Positions 33,240 to 43,018 are shown, counted from the first letter of the stretch. The stretch: 64,000 nucleotides of DNA from an uncultured Akkermansia sp. (GCA_900548895.1 URLZ01000004.1:1-64000), one strand, 5' to 3'. Notes: generated by a model from the letters alone, not told the origin. Translations and numbers: made by a program.

Positions 33240-34553
33240 ATGAGCAACGATCTGGCCGCAAGAGCCCTTAACTATCACGAGCAGCCCCGACCCGGCAAGT
33301 TGGAGGTGCTGCCCTGCAAGTCCTGTTTTTCGATTGATGACCTCACGCTGGCCTATTCGCCTGGCGTAGCCGAGCCCTGTATGGAGATCGCCCGAGACCC
33401 GGCACTGGCATCCCGCTACACTGGCAAGAGCAACTTGGTCGGGGTGATCAGCAACGGAACGGCTGTGTTGGGGCTGGGCAATATCGGGGCTCAGGCCGCC
33501 AAGCCGGTGATGGAGGGCAAGGGCCTTCTCTTCAAGATTTACGCGGACGTGGACGTCTTCGATATCGAACTGGATATCAAGAAACCCGAGACGCTCATCG
33601 AGGTGATCAAGACGATGGAGCCGACCTTCGGCGCCATCAATCTGGAGGATATCAAGGCCCCGGAGTGCTTCATCGTCGAGCAGCGCCTGCGCGAAGAGAT
33701 GAACATCCCCGTCTTCCATGATGATCAGCACGGCACGGCTGTGATCTCCGGCGCGGCCCTGCTGAATGCGGCGCACCTGACGGGGCGCCTGCTTCAGGAT
33801 ATGAAGTGCGTGGTGAGCGGTGCCGGTGCCGCCGGCATTGCCTGCGCGAAGTTTTATATGGCGCTGGGTATCCGCCGCGAGAACATTTTCATGTTTGACT
33901 CCAAGGGCCTGATTCACACCGGCCGCTTGGATCTGCACCCGACGAAGGCGATTTTTGCCCAGAGTGAGGACTGCACGCTGGAAGTGGCGCTCGAGGGAGC
34001 GGACATCTTCCTCGGCCTCTCCAAGAAGGGGCTGCTTAAGCCGGAGATGGTGAAGAGCATGGCGCCGAACCCCATCATTTTCGCTTGCGCGAATCCCGAC
34101 CCGGAGATCACGTATGAGGACGCCAAGGCTGCGCGCCCGGACTGCATCATGGGGTCGGGCCGCAGCGACTGGCCGAATCAGGTGAACAACGTCAGCTGCT
34201 TCCCCTACATCTTCCGCGCGGCGTTGGACGTGCAGGCCACCAGCATCAACGAGGCGATGAAGATTGCGGCCGCCCGTGCGCTGGCGGATCTGGCTCGCGA
34301 GGAGGTGCCGGCGGAGGTCGTGGCAGCTAATGGCGGCCAGCCCCTCGAATTTGGTCGCGATTACGTGATTCCGAAGCCTTTCGACCCGCGCATGATTGAA
34401 TACCTCTGCCCGGCGATTGCCGAGGCCGCGGTCATCTCCGGCGTGGCCCGCTGCCCGATGCCGGACAAGGAAGCCTACAAGCGCGAGCTCAAGCAACGCG
34501 TGGCGCGTGTGCACGAGCGCACGGCCGCGCTCGTGCAGAGCTATCGTGCGTGA
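33240..34553 (+). CDS. NADP-type malic enzyme
   Basis: Oxidatively decarboxylates malate to pyruvate, yielding NAD(P)H. The 437-residue protein is the compact bacterial form without the phosphotransacetylase-like domain of MaeB. Visible features are DDLTLAYSPGVAEPC, the catalytic region TGKSNLVGVISNGTAVLGLG, metal-binding AINLEDIKAPECF and VFHDDQHGTAVISGAALLNA, and the dinucleotide-binding CVVSGAGAAGIACAKFYMAL. It lies alone between its own promoter and terminators. Confidence 0.94.
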   Translation: MSNDLAARALNYHEQPRPGKLEVLPCKSCFSIDDLTLAYSPGVAEPCMEIARDPALASRYTGKSNLVGVISNGTAVLGLGNIGAQAAKPVMEGKGLLFKIYADVDVFDIELDIKKPETLIEVIKTMEPTFGAINLEDIKAPECFIVEQRLREEMNIPVFHDDQHGTAVISGAALLNAAHLTGRLLQDMKCVVSGAGAAGIACAKFYMALGIRRENIFMFDSKGLIHTGRLDLHPTKAIFAQSEDCTLEVALEGADIFLGLSKKGLLKPEMVKSMAPNPIIFACANPDPEITYEDAKAARPDCIMGSGRSDWPNQVNNVSCFPYIFRAALDVQATSINEAMKIAAARALADLAREEVPAEVVAANGGQPLEFGRDYVIPKPFDPRMIEYLCPAIAEAAVISGVARCPMPDKEAYKRELKQRVARVHERTAALVQSYRA

Positions 34554-34582
34554 GGGCAGACGGCTGCGGACTCTGCCCTCAC
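34550..34582 (+). terminator. hairpin overlapping the malic enzyme stop codon
   Basis: A perfect 10-bp stem (34550-34559 with 34573-34582) whose left arm contains the TGA stop. No T tract follows, so it may stabilise the 3' end while the next hairpin terminates. Confidence 0.5.
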
Positions 34583-34639
34583 GGAGAGATCTGCGGCGAC
34601 TGCGTTTTTGGCTGCACGTGACGACAAGATGCGAATTTT

Positions 34640-34677
34640 GGAGCGAGCTCCTGAGCGAAGGGAGCTCGCTCCTTTTT
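34640..34677 (+). terminator. strong intrinsic terminator
   Basis: A perfect 12-bp stem (34640-34651 with 34661-34672), 9-nt loop, then TTTTT (34673-34677). It ends the malic enzyme transcript. Confidence 0.85.
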
Positions 34678-34952
34678 GTCAATAGTCTCCCCGTTGGTCT
34701 GCACGAGGCTTTCCGTCGAAAGACGCGAAACGGGGCCCTTCATCGAAACTCCGCCCCGCTTCACGGCGCCATACCGGCGGATGATGGTTGTTGCCGGCGG
34801 CGCCCTCCGTGCTTTGGAATCCATTACCACGGCGCGCGGGTCCGAGTCCGGCGAGTCGGAGAATTCTGGGAGTCAGCGTTTTTTTCCAATGCAGGGGGTG
34901 CTTGACATGTCCTGCAGTGGTTCTACATGCGATGGTCGCTCCGCCTGTTTGA
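34678..34952. other. gap between malic enzyme terminator and acyltransferase promoter
   Basis: No gene is convincing here. A second promoter-like pair (TTGACA at 34912 with TACATG 16 nt later) lies just upstream of the main promoter. The rest shows nothing I can name. Confidence 0.4.
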
Positions 34953-34981
34953 TTGACATCCGAAGCCAAATCCCGTACAAT
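34953..34981 (+). promoter_or_regulatory. sigma70-type promoter of the acyltransferase gene
   Basis: TTGACA (34953-34958), 17 nt, TACAAT (34976-34981). The ATG at 34996 is 14 nt after the -10 box, leaving a leader of about 8 nt. Confidence 0.85.
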
Positions 34982-34995
34982 CGGCCCGCCTCCTC

Positions 34996-37332
34996 ATGCC
35001 TGTTACCGAGAATAAAAACTTCCTCGCCCACGTCAACAGCCTCAGGGGGCTGGCGATTCTCCTCGTCTTTCTCTTTCACCTCGCTCCCGCCTTCTGTCCG
35101 GGCGGCTACTACGGCGTCGACGTCTTCTTCGTCATCTCCGGCTACTTCCTCGCCGCCTCCACCCTCGCTCGCATGGAGCAGGGGCGCTTCTCTTGGCGGC
35201 ACTACTACGTCGGCAAGCTCAGCCGCCTCGTCCCGAGCGTCCTCGTCCTCGTGGCGCTCGTTACGGCTGCGGGGCTCGTCGTCATGCCCGCCGTCGATCT
35301 GGAGAAAATCGCCGACCTGGCCCTGAGCCTCTTGGGCGCTCAATCCAACCGCTATTTTGCCGAGCGTGCCCTCGACTACTTCGGAACCGACGTGCGCGAT
35401 AACCCCCTGCTGCACACCTGGTACATCTCCGTCTGGATCCAGATCCTCATCGCAGCTCCCCTCGTCTGCCTGCTGCTCTCCCGCCTCCCGCGCGGCATCA
35501 GCAGGGCGCTGCTCCTGCTCGCCGGACTCGCCTCCCTCGCCGTCTTCTTTCAGCGCCTTCTGCCGACCGAACTCGCCGAGCATCTGCCGTCTTTCGTGAA
35601 GGACGGCGGAAGTGCCGGTTCCGTCTACTACATGACCCTCGGCCGCCTCTGGGAAGTCATCGCCGGAGCCCTCCTGTACCTGCTGACGACTGCGCGGCCC
35701 TCACCCCGCCCCTCAGCTCCGCGCACCGAGCTTACAGGCTCCGAGGTTCTGAGTTCCGCCCCTTCGTGCCCGGCTCCGGCCCCGAGCGACGCTTCAGCCT
35801 CACGCCCTGACCACACGGCTGAAAATAGCCCCAAGCAACCAGTTGGAGGTGAGGCCCTCAGCCCTCAGCGGCCATCCAAGCCGGAGCGGCGCTTCCTGAG
35901 CCGCGCTTTCACCGTCGCGGGGCTCCTGCTGGTGCTGGCTGCTGCCTTCGCGCCGACAGAGAGCCTCGGCGCCGGAGCTGCTGCCCTCGCGGTCTTCGGC
36001 ACCCTGCTCATCGTGCACTTCGGCGGCAAGGTGGGTCTGCAAGGGGGCGGCTCCGTGCCGCTGCTCGCGCAGCTGGGCTCCATCTCCTTCTCCCTCTACC
36101 TCGTGCACTGGCCGCTCATGGCCCTCTGGCGCTACGTCGCCGTCCGTGACTTCCTGCCCTGGGAGTACCCGCTCGTCATCCTGCTGAGCCTCCTGCTCAG
36201 CTGGGCTCTGTACCGCGGCATTGAAAAGCGTCGCTTCCCGCTCCTCGTCATCGTTGCCCTGTGGGTGCTGCTCGGCGCCGCTCTCCTTGCACTGAAGCAG
36301 ACCCATGGCCTCTTCGGTCGGCTGCACCCCGAGGCCGACGCACTGCCCCGTGTCTCCGATGACTCCTACGGCGCCTGGCGCTTCGCCTCGCCGGAGAGCT
36401 GCGCACCCCTCCCGGCCTGCCTCAATCCCCTCAGCTGGCACTACGGCGGCTGCGTGCTCGACCAGCAGAGCCCCCACTACGGACGCAGCGCCCTGCTCGC
36501 CATCGGCGACACATCGCGCCCGCCTGACTTCGTGTTGCTCGGCGACAGCTACGCCAACGCCCTCTACCCCGGCATGGACATCGTGGGCCGCCGCCGCGGG
36601 TGGTCCGGCCTCTTCCTCAACACCTACGTCACCCCCTTCTGGGGACGCAGCAACCGCGAGAACCCGAACCCCGAGGCCCTCTTCACCGAGCAGAAGGCCT
36701 TCGCTCTGCTCGACTGGCTCCGCGCCAGCCCCTCGATTCGCTGCGTCATCATCTATCAGCACTGGTACTGGCGCAAGCGCACCACCAACACCGACTGGAG
36801 CGGCGCGCCCATCGCCCCTGAGGATTCCCTGCGCTTCTACGAAGAGAGCCTGCGCGAGTTCTGCCGCCGCGTGCGCGCCACCGGCAAAGAGCTCGTCCTT
36901 GTCATGCCCACCCCCGAGGCGGCCGTGCGCGAGCAGACGCGGCTGGGCGAGGCCATTCGCCGCCGCCGCCTCTTCACGGATGACCCCTGGGCCACCTTCG
37001 ACTGGAGCAGCGATATGAAGCTCTACCGCCGCTACCACGCCGAAATCTGCGCCATGCTGCGCCGCATGGAGGCCGAAGGCTGCTGCCGCCTGCTCGACCC
37101 CGTGCCCATCCTCATGCCCGACGGCATCTTCCGCCCCGTTGAAGGACAGCGCCTCCTGCTCTTTGACCACTGCCACCTCTCGGAGGACGGCGCCGTCAAA
37201 CTGACCGAAGGCTTCGCCGATGACATCGACGCCATCCTTGCTGCGGCCCGCGGGCAAGCCCCGGCGGACGGGGCCATCCCCGCCGCAGAAACGCAGCCTG
37301 ATCCTTCGGCGGCGCCTCGGCCTGCAATGTGA
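34996..37332 (+). CDS. OafA-type membrane acyltransferase with SGNH domain
   Basis: A polytopic O-acyltransferase of 778 residues that probably acetylates a surface polysaccharide or peptidoglycan. The N-terminal acyltransferase-3 domain (about 1-440, around ten helices) begins HVNSLRGLAILLVFLFHLAP and YYGVDVFFVISGYFLA, with LLHTWYISVW further on. A 55-residue Pro/Ser/Ala-rich loop interrupts it at about residues 235-290. The C-terminal part (about 510-760) is an SGNH esterase-like domain: VLLGDSYANALYP with the catalytic Ser, and LLFDHCHLSEDGAVKL with Asp and His. This OafA plus SGNH architecture is well known. The gene is monocistronic. Confidence 0.88.
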   Translation: MPVTENKNFLAHVNSLRGLAILLVFLFHLAPAFCPGGYYGVDVFFVISGYFLAASTLARMEQGRFSWRHYYVGKLSRLVPSVLVLVALVTAAGLVVMPAVDLEKIADLALSLLGAQSNRYFAERALDYFGTDVRDNPLLHTWYISVWIQILIAAPLVCLLLSRLPRGISRALLLLAGLASLAVFFQRLLPTELAEHLPSFVKDGGSAGSVYYMTLGRLWEVIAGALLYLLTTARPSPRPSAPRTELTGSEVLSSAPSCPAPAPSDASASRPDHTAENSPKQPVGGEALSPQRPSKPERRFLSRAFTVAGLLLVLAAAFAPTESLGAGAAALAVFGTLLIVHFGGKVGLQGGGSVPLLAQLGSISFSLYLVHWPLMALWRYVAVRDFLPWEYPLVILLSLLLSWALYRGIEKRRFPLLVIVALWVLLGAALLALKQTHGLFGRLHPEADALPRVSDDSYGAWRFASPESCAPLPACLNPLSWHYGGCVLDQQSPHYGRSALLAIGDTSRPPDFVLLGDSYANALYPGMDIVGRRRGWSGLFLNTYVTPFWGRSNRENPNPEALFTEQKAFALLDWLRASPSIRCVIIYQHWYWRKRTTNTDWSGAPIAPEDSLRFYEESLREFCRRVRATGKELVLVMPTPEAAVREQTRLGEAIRRRRLFTDDPWATFDWSSDMKLYRRYHAEICAMLRRMEAEGCCRLLDPVPILMPDGIFRPVEGQRLLLFDHCHLSEDGAVKLTEGFADDIDAILAAARGQAPADGAIPAAETQPDPSAAPRPAM

Positions 37333-37667
37333 GCGAAGCCTCAGCCGGAGCCCGTGGGCGAAGGCTCCGACGGAAACTCGGCCGTGAGCTTCGGCGGAGA
37401 ACTCATCTGACGCGTTTTCCCCCTGCTCGGAACTCTCTCGAGCCTTGGGTGGTCTCTTGAGCCGGGGGTGCTCTCCGGGCTTCGCTCGCGGAGGAGTTTT
37501 TGGGAATGGAGCAAGGGAGAGGGGCGCCGAGGGCTGCGCTCTCTGCATCCTCCGTTCCGCTGCCTGCCGCCGTCCGCTGCGACACCGCGATCGCTGCGGC
37601 GCCACTGTGATACCAACGGTGATATTGAGCCCGTCAGAGGGCTGCGGCAGCCGTCGGCGCTACGGCC
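37333..37667. other. intergenic gap between acyltransferase and MATE genes
   Basis: The two flanking genes converge here. I see no gene and no hairpin with a T tract. Confidence 0.45.
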
Positions 37668-39221
37668 TCAGACTTTGCGGCGCGCCCACTTGAGCCCGTT
37701 GAGCATGCGGCGCAGGATGACGAACTCGGCGAGCATATCGAGCGTGAAGAGCATCCAGATGCCCAGCAGCGTGATGCTCTCCGGCCAGAAGTGGTGCCAG
37801 AGCACCAGCACCACGAAGCGGAAAAAGCCCAGGCAGCCGAAGGAGACAAACATCACGCGGCGCGTATCACCGGCCCCTCGCAGGCTCATCTTGATCACCA
37901 TCATCGCCGCGAAAATCGGCTCGGCAATGAGGAAGAAGCGGATCACCGGCGTCGCCGTCTCCACCAGATCCCGCGAGTTCGAGGCCAGAATGCTCACGAA
38001 AAACTCGGGGAAGAAAAAGAACAGCAGACCCATCGCCCCCATGAAGGCCACGGCATAGCGCGCACAGCGCTTCACCGTCTCCAGAGCCATGCGCGCGCTG
38101 CCCGTGCCCAGATACTGCCCCACCAGCGTGGCCCCGGCCAGCCCGATGGCGAAGCCCGGCAAAAAGCTCATCGATTCGATGCGGACGGCGATGTTGTGTG
38201 CCCCCACCGCTGCATCGCCCAGGCCGGAGATCACGCGCAGCACGTAGACCTGAATGCACCAGATGCCGCCCACTTCAAGCGCCTGCGGGAAGCCGATGGA
38301 GATGATGCGCCACATCTCGCTGAAATCGGGGCGCAGCGAGCGACGATCGAGAAACAGCGGCGGCACATAGCCGAGCCCCCGCGCCGCACAGAAGGCATCG
38401 AGCTCCGCCGATATCCCCGAGCCTGAGCCCTCCGTTGCGATCGAGCCGGAAGCCGCGCTTTCCGCCCCGGCAGCACGCAGCTCGCGGCGCATGCGCATCG
38501 AGCGGCGCAGCAGGATGCCCAGCAGCACCGCCACCGCAACACCCATGCCGCCGATGAGGCCATAGGCCAAGCCGGCGATGCCCAGATGAAAGACGTAGAC
38601 AAAGATCAGGCTGAAGACGATGTTGAGCCCGTCCACCAGCAGCATGATGATGAAAGGCGTGCGCGTATCCCCTGCGCCGCGCATGGCCGCGTTCACGGCA
38701 AAGACAATGCCCGAGAGCACCGCCACCCAGCACGCGATGTGCATGTATTGCAGCGCCACCTCGGCCGCGTGGCTGCTCAGCAGCACCACATCGCGGATGA
38801 AGAAATCAGCCGTCGCCAGCATCAGCAGCGCGGAAAGCAGCCCCGCGAGAAAGCCCAGCATCGCCGCCTGATTCGTCGTGTAATTCGCCCTCCCGAAGCG
38901 TCGCGCCCCCGTCATGCGGCTCACAATCGCCGTGGCGCCCATGCCCACGGCCCCCTGCATCAGAAAGCCCAGCAGCATCATCTGGCTGACGACGCCCATC
39001 CCGGCAGCAATCTGCTTCGTCATCTCCTCCGGAGTGCCGAGATGCGTCGCGAGAAAGAGCGACGTGATCGAGCAGATGAAGCTCAGCGTATTCTCCATCA
39101 GCGGCCAGAACGCAATTGACACGATCTGGCGGGGCAAACTCTTGCCCTCCAGCTTGCCCCCGAGATGGCCCTTGACCATCCCGGCCCGCACCTTGCCGTC
39201 GCGTCCGTCACCGATACTCAT
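37668..39221 (-). CDS. MATE-family multidrug/Na+ exporter
   Basis: A 517-residue inner-membrane antiporter of the MATE family, with twelve predicted helices in two similar halves. Typical stretches are SIAFWPLMENTLSFICSITS (first helix), MQGAVGMGATAIVSRMTGAR, NAAMRGAGDTRTPFIIMLLV at the end of the first half, and the matching GLAGATLVGQYLGTGSARMA and KMSLRGAGDTRRVMFVSF in the second half. A 75-residue hydrophilic insertion rich in Ser/Gly/Ala separates the halves. Substrate is unknown. The start at 39221 is followed by a hydrophilic 30-residue lead, so a downstream start is also possible. Confidence 0.9.
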   Translation of the reverse strand: MSIGDGRDGKVRAGMVKGHLGGKLEGKSLPRQIVSIAFWPLMENTLSFICSITSLFLATHLGTPEEMTKQIAAGMGVVSQMMLLGFLMQGAVGMGATAIVSRMTGARRFGRANYTTNQAAMLGFLAGLLSALLMLATADFFIRDVVLLSSHAAEVALQYMHIACWVAVLSGIVFAVNAAMRGAGDTRTPFIIMLLVDGLNIVFSLIFVYVFHLGIAGLAYGLIGGMGVAVAVLLGILLRRSMRMRRELRAAGAESAASGSIATEGSGSGISAELDAFCAARGLGYVPPLFLDRRSLRPDFSEMWRIISIGFPQALEVGGIWCIQVYVLRVISGLGDAAVGAHNIAVRIESMSFLPGFAIGLAGATLVGQYLGTGSARMALETVKRCARYAVAFMGAMGLLFFFFPEFFVSILASNSRDLVETATPVIRFFLIAEPIFAAMMVIKMSLRGAGDTRRVMFVSFGCLGFFRFVVLVLWHHFWPESITLLGIWMLFTLDMLAEFVILRRMLNGLKWARRKV

Positions 39222-39567
39222 GGCTGCCGCTATTAAAGCATAAAGCCTCGCCCTTGCCCACCGGAAAATTCAGGAGCGACCCCACAATCGGCTGCTTTCT
39301 GTCGCCCGCGAATGGTTTTACCATCCACGGAGGGGATGGCATGCCCCACCGACGGCCGTCCGCATCCATTCACCGTCAGCTGCGCCCCGCGCGGCTCTGT
39401 CGGCGGAGTCGCGGGAGTCTCCGATCCTGCGAGCCATTTGGGAGCTCGGTCTCGGCGCTCTTGGGAGCTCTGCGGGCGGAGCCATCGCCGGCGCTGTCGG
39501 CGACTCCACCCGTAGCTCTCCCTCATTCATCCGCAGCCTACCCTCCTTCCGCCGCGGCTTGCCCCCA
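39222..39567. other. intergenic gap between MATE and helicase genes
   Basis: Small frames on both strands here have no protein-like character. A clear promoter for the MATE gene was not found. Confidence 0.4.
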
Positions 39568-42500
39568 TCAGATGAGCGCGCGCTGAGCCCAGCGCAGCAC
39601 CTCCGCCGGCATCGGACGCTCCAGACGCCAGCGGATGCTCATCGGACGGCTGCCGCGGTGACTCACGTAGTGCAGCGGCCCCAGAAAGACGTAGGGCATC
39701 GAGACTCCCTCCTCGCTGCGCTTGCGGCGGCGCAGAAAGAGCATCGGTCGAATGCCGCGCTCGGCATGGTGGATGAAGTTCTGCCCCGTCGGGCTCTCCG
39801 CCGATGTTGTGGACTGGCTCTGCCAGTGAAAGAGCGACGCGCTGATCGCGTAGTCCTCATACATCGTCGACGGGGAAAAGAGGCGCTCATCCTTTTCAAC
39901 ATCAGCCAGAAAGAGATAAATGCCACGCTCCTTCAGGAAGCGCACGCCCTCGCGGAACTCCGTCCGCTGCTCGAAGCTCGACTCGCCCAGCGCCAGCATG
40001 ATCTGCTCGCGCGTGTAGGACGCATGCAGGCGCAGCGGCCCCATCCCCTCAACCTCTTCCCCTGCGGGAATGGCCCCGTGGCGCAGGCGCCAGTCCACCA
40101 ACTCGTCCAAATCGCGCCGCAGGCCCGGCGAGCCAATACTGAGCGCGTGCAGCGTCGCCAAGTCGCGGCTCGGCTCCTTCCCGCGGCTCCAGAGAACGGA
40201 GTAAAACAGGCTCGGTGCCGACGCCCCGTCACTGCCCAGCGGCAGGGACGGAGAAGCGAGGCAGCGCTGCATCTCGCGCAGCAGCTCCCCGTCCGACTGG
40301 AGCAGCAGGCGCCGCAACGCCTTCGCCAGAGCATCGCTGCGCGAGTTCGTCACATCCTCCGCCGCCTCCAGCGCAGGCTCCTCCTCCGGCAGGCACTGAA
40401 GCCGGCTCGGGAGCCCGCGCGCGTAGATCGCATCCGGGCTCTCGCAGCCCAGCAGCTCCATCATCTTGTCGAGCGGCAGAATTTTTCCTTCTGCTCGGCG
40501 CGCCTGACGAAAGGCCGCGCGGATGCCCTTGGCCGAGCGCAGTCTCGCCACCTGCGCCCGCACATTCTCGAGCACCTTCTCCATCGCCGTCTCCTCCAGC
40601 GACACCATGCAGCCCGGCGGCAGATCCGGGAAGCCCTCCCGCACCTGCTCCTCCATCCGCCGCAGCCCGCAGGGGCGCCGGCAGAGCGCCGCAAAGCGCG
40701 CGGCGAAGTTGAAGGCGTGATGCTGCGCCGCGATGAAATCGAAGACGCGCAGCTGCTCCTTGTCCCGGTCGAGGCGCAGCCCGCGCCCCAACTGTTGCAG
40801 AAACACCGTCAGACTCTCCGTCGGACGCAGAAAAATCACCGTGTCCACGAAGGGCAAATCCACCCCTTCATTGAAGAGATCAACCGTAAAAATCACATTG
40901 ACCTCGCAGCGCTCCAGCTTGCGCCCGGCCTCGCGCCGCAGCTCGCGTTCACTCTCGCCCGTCAGCGCCAGCGCCGGCAGCCCGCGGCGATTGCAGAACT
41001 CGGCCATGAACGCCGCATGACGCACACTCACGCAGAAGCCCAGCGCCCGCATGCGCCGCGGCTCCTCCACGTGCCGCAGCAGCTGATGCAGCACCCAGCC
41101 CGCGCGCTGCTCATTGTGCTCCAGAAGCGCGCCCAGCTCCGCCCTGTCGTAGCCGCCCGCGCGCCACGCCAGCCGCGAGAAATCCATGCCCGGCTCATCA
41201 TTCAGCCCGAAATAAAGGAAGGGACTCAGCAGCCCCGCCGCAATCGCATCTGCCAAGCGCAGCTCGTGCGTGATGCGCCCGCCGAAGAGCGGCAGAATGT
41301 CCTGCCCGTCCATGCGCTCCGGCGTCGCCGTCAGCCCCAGCAGACAGAGAGGGCGCAGGCGCTCAAGCGCCTCCACGTAGCCCGTCGCCGCGCTGTGGTG
41401 GGCCTCATCGATCACCACATAGCCGAAGGCTCGCGGTGAAAACTGCTCCGCGCGCGACCTCCAGCTCTCCACCGTGCAGAACCAGCTCCGGCGCTCATCC
41501 CCCGGCCTCGGCACGTAGGAGCCGTCCACCAGCACCCCGAAGTCTGCGTCCCGCAGCACCTGCCGGAAACTCGCCTGCGCTTGGCGCAGAATCTCCACCC
41601 GGTGCGCGAGAAAGAGCAGGCGCACCCCCGCGTGCTCGCGAGCGAAGCGGGCGAAGTCAAAGGCCGCGATCAGCGTCTTGCCCGTGCCCGTCGCTGCCAC
41701 AATCAAGTGCCGTCGGATGCCCGCGCGGCGCTCGCGTGCAATCGCCTGCAGCGCTGCCTCCTGATGAGCCCGCGGCTGCAAATCGTAAAACACCGGCTCC
41801 CCCGAGCCCTCCGCCCCCGCCTCTGCTGATGCTCCCACCGATGAGGACGATCCGGAGTGGCGTTCCCTCTCCAGAGCTGCCTGCAGTTGCGGCAGCTGCG
41901 ACGCATCGAAGCGGTGGAAGTGCTCCTCATCCTCCCAGTGCGACTCAAAGGACGCCGTTACCGCCTCCCAGAGATGCGGCAGCTCGCGCTGGCTGAGCTT
42001 CACATTCCACTCCAGCCCCTGATCCAGAGCATAGCGCGACACATTCGACGAACCGACGTAGGCCGAGCCGAAGCCCGTCGCGCGGTGAAAAATATAGCTC
42101 TTCGCATGCAGGCGCGTGCCGCTCGTGTCATAGCAGACGCGCACTTCCGTGTGGGGCAGGCTGCAGAGCTCGGCAATCGCCTTGGCCTCCGTCGCCCCGA
42201 TGTAGGTCGTCGTCGCCACGCGGAGGCGCGGCCCTCCGCCCGGTGCAGGCGTCGCCGTCAGGACTTCCAGCGCCGACTTCAGCGTCATCACCCCCGAGAG
42301 GCGAATGAACGACACCAGCCAGTCTGCGCGATCGCAGGTGCGCAGCTCCTGCATCAACTCGTGGAGCAGCGACGGCGAAAGCTCCGACCCCGTCAGCAGA
42401 GCCGAGACACCCAGTGGCGTCTGCGGCATCATCTCGGCAAGCTGCGCGGCGCGAGCCACCCCCGCCGGGCGATTCCCGTGTCTCCACAGCCCCAGCAGAC

Positions 42501-42876
42501 GCGCCGCGCGCGGCTGCGCCTTGCCTTCGGACGCGCCCTGAGAGGGGGCACCGGCCCGTCCCGCCTCAGAACCCTGGACCACCGCCGGCAGCAACTGCTC
42601 GTGCAGCAGCGCGCGAAAATCATCCTTCCGCAGCTCCGCGCGCAGCGCCGGCAGCATGCGCTCCGGCGGCAGCTCGCCGCAGCGCTCGCGCAAATAGTCG
42701 AGGATCTCCGCACTCAGGTGCGACGCAAGCGCATGCAGCAGCTCCTCGCCTTCTGGCGCCTCGCCGTACACCGCCTCCCACCGCTGTGCATCCAAGTGAC
42801 GGAGAGCCTCCCGGCGGGCTTCCGTCAGCAACAAATCATAAAAACCCTCGTGAAAAGAAGCGTCGTCCTGCACCAT
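39568..42876 (-). CDS. PLD-nuclease / DEAD-box helicase / DUF3427 protein
   Basis: A 1,102-residue three-part protein. The N-terminal third holds a phospholipase D-like nuclease domain with one HxK motif, RLHAKSYIFHRATG, and YVGSSNVSRYAL. The middle is a superfamily 2 helicase: Walker A VAATGTGKTLIA, VVIDEAHHSAATG, LGLTATPERMDG, then FLQQLGRGLRLDRDKEQLRV. The C-terminus matches DUF3427: SASLFHWQSQSTTSAESPTG, YVFLGPLHYVSHRGSRPMSI. Such proteins are common in defence islands and are presumed to cut foreign DNA. The promoter's -10 box ends 3 nt before the first ATG (42879), so the second ATG at 42876 coincides with +1 and is the likely leaderless start. It diverges from the McrBC-like operon. 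Confidence 0.88.
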   Translation of the reverse strand: MVQDDASFHEGFYDLLLTEARREALRHLDAQRWEAVYGEAPEGEELLHALASHLSAEILDYLRERCGELPPERMLPALRAELRKDDFRALLHEQLLPAVVQGSEAGRAGAPSQGASEGKAQPRAARLLGLWRHGNRPAGVARAAQLAEMMPQTPLGVSALLTGSELSPSLLHELMQELRTCDRADWLVSFIRLSGVMTLKSALEVLTATPAPGGGPRLRVATTTYIGATEAKAIAELCSLPHTEVRVCYDTSGTRLHAKSYIFHRATGFGSAYVGSSNVSRYALDQGLEWNVKLSQRELPHLWEAVTASFESHWEDEEHFHRFDASQLPQLQAALERERHSGSSSSVGASAEAGAEGSGEPVFYDLQPRAHQEAALQAIARERRAGIRRHLIVAATGTGKTLIAAFDFARFAREHAGVRLLFLAHRVEILRQAQASFRQVLRDADFGVLVDGSYVPRPGDERRSWFCTVESWRSRAEQFSPRAFGYVVIDEAHHSAATGYVEALERLRPLCLLGLTATPERMDGQDILPLFGGRITHELRLADAIAAGLLSPFLYFGLNDEPGMDFSRLAWRAGGYDRAELGALLEHNEQRAGWVLHQLLRHVEEPRRMRALGFCVSVRHAAFMAEFCNRRGLPALALTGESERELRREAGRKLERCEVNVIFTVDLFNEGVDLPFVDTVIFLRPTESLTVFLQQLGRGLRLDRDKEQLRVFDFIAAQHHAFNFAARFAALCRRPCGLRRMEEQVREGFPDLPPGCMVSLEETAMEKVLENVRAQVARLRSAKGIRAAFRQARRAEGKILPLDKMMELLGCESPDAIYARGLPSRLQCLPEEEPALEAAEDVTNSRSDALAKALRRLLLQSDGELLREMQRCLASPSLPLGSDGASAPSLFYSVLWSRGKEPSRDLATLHALSIGSPGLRRDLDELVDWRLRHGAIPAGEEVEGMGPLRLHASYTREQIMLALGESSFEQRTEFREGVRFLKERGIYLFLADVEKDERLFSPSTMYEDYAISASLFHWQSQSTTSAESPTGQNFIHHAERGIRPMLFLRRRKRSEEGVSMPYVFLGPLHYVSHRGSRPMSIRWRLERPMPAEVLRWAQRALI

Positions 42877-42882
42877 CATCCC

Positions 42883-42910
42883 AGGATACCAGGAGGCCGC
42901 CGGATGTCAA
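42883..42910 (-). promoter_or_regulatory. promoter giving a leaderless helicase mRNA
   Basis: Minus-strand TTGACA (42905-42910) and TATCCT (42883-42888), 16-nt spacer. The expected +1 is the A of the ATG at 42876. Confidence 0.72.
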
Positions 42911-42934
42911 CGCATGATTTGCATGGCAACTCGA

Positions 42935-42952
42935 GATGGAAGTTTTTCCATC
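42935..42952. promoter_or_regulatory. 7-bp dyad upstream of the mcrB-like promoter
   Basis: GATGGAA (42935-42941) and TTCCATC (42946-42952) with 4 nt between, followed by eight A. It is directly upstream of the -35 box of the mcrB-like promoter and between the two divergent promoters: a candidate operator. Confidence 0.5.
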
Positions 42953-42961
42953 AAAAAAAAC

Positions 42962-42989
42962 TTGCTGTCCTGTAGGAAAGTGGTACACT
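42962..42989 (+). promoter_or_regulatory. promoter of the mcrB-mcrC-like operon
   Basis: TTGCTG (42962-42967), 16 nt, TACACT (42984-42989). The leader of about 56 nt is longer than for most genes here. Confidence 0.6.
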
Positions 42990-43002
42990 GACCATAGTCT
43001 TT

Positions 43003-43018
43003 TTGAGAATTCTCTCAA
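43003..43018. promoter_or_regulatory. dyad at the mcrB-like transcription start
   Basis: TTGAGA (43003-43008), ATTC, TCTCAA (43013-43018), extended by flanking T and A runs. It begins 13 nt after the -10 box, where a repressor would block initiation. Confidence 0.5.

Noticed and set aside
39559..41439. 626-residue plus-strand frame opposite the helicase
   Set aside because: Arg/Gln/Ala/Leu-rich mirror of the helicase coding sequence with no motif.
42935..42960. intrinsic terminator between the helicase and the mcrB-like gene
   Set aside because: The hairpin is followed by A on the plus strand and has no T tract after it on the minus strand; both neighbours are transcribed away from it.
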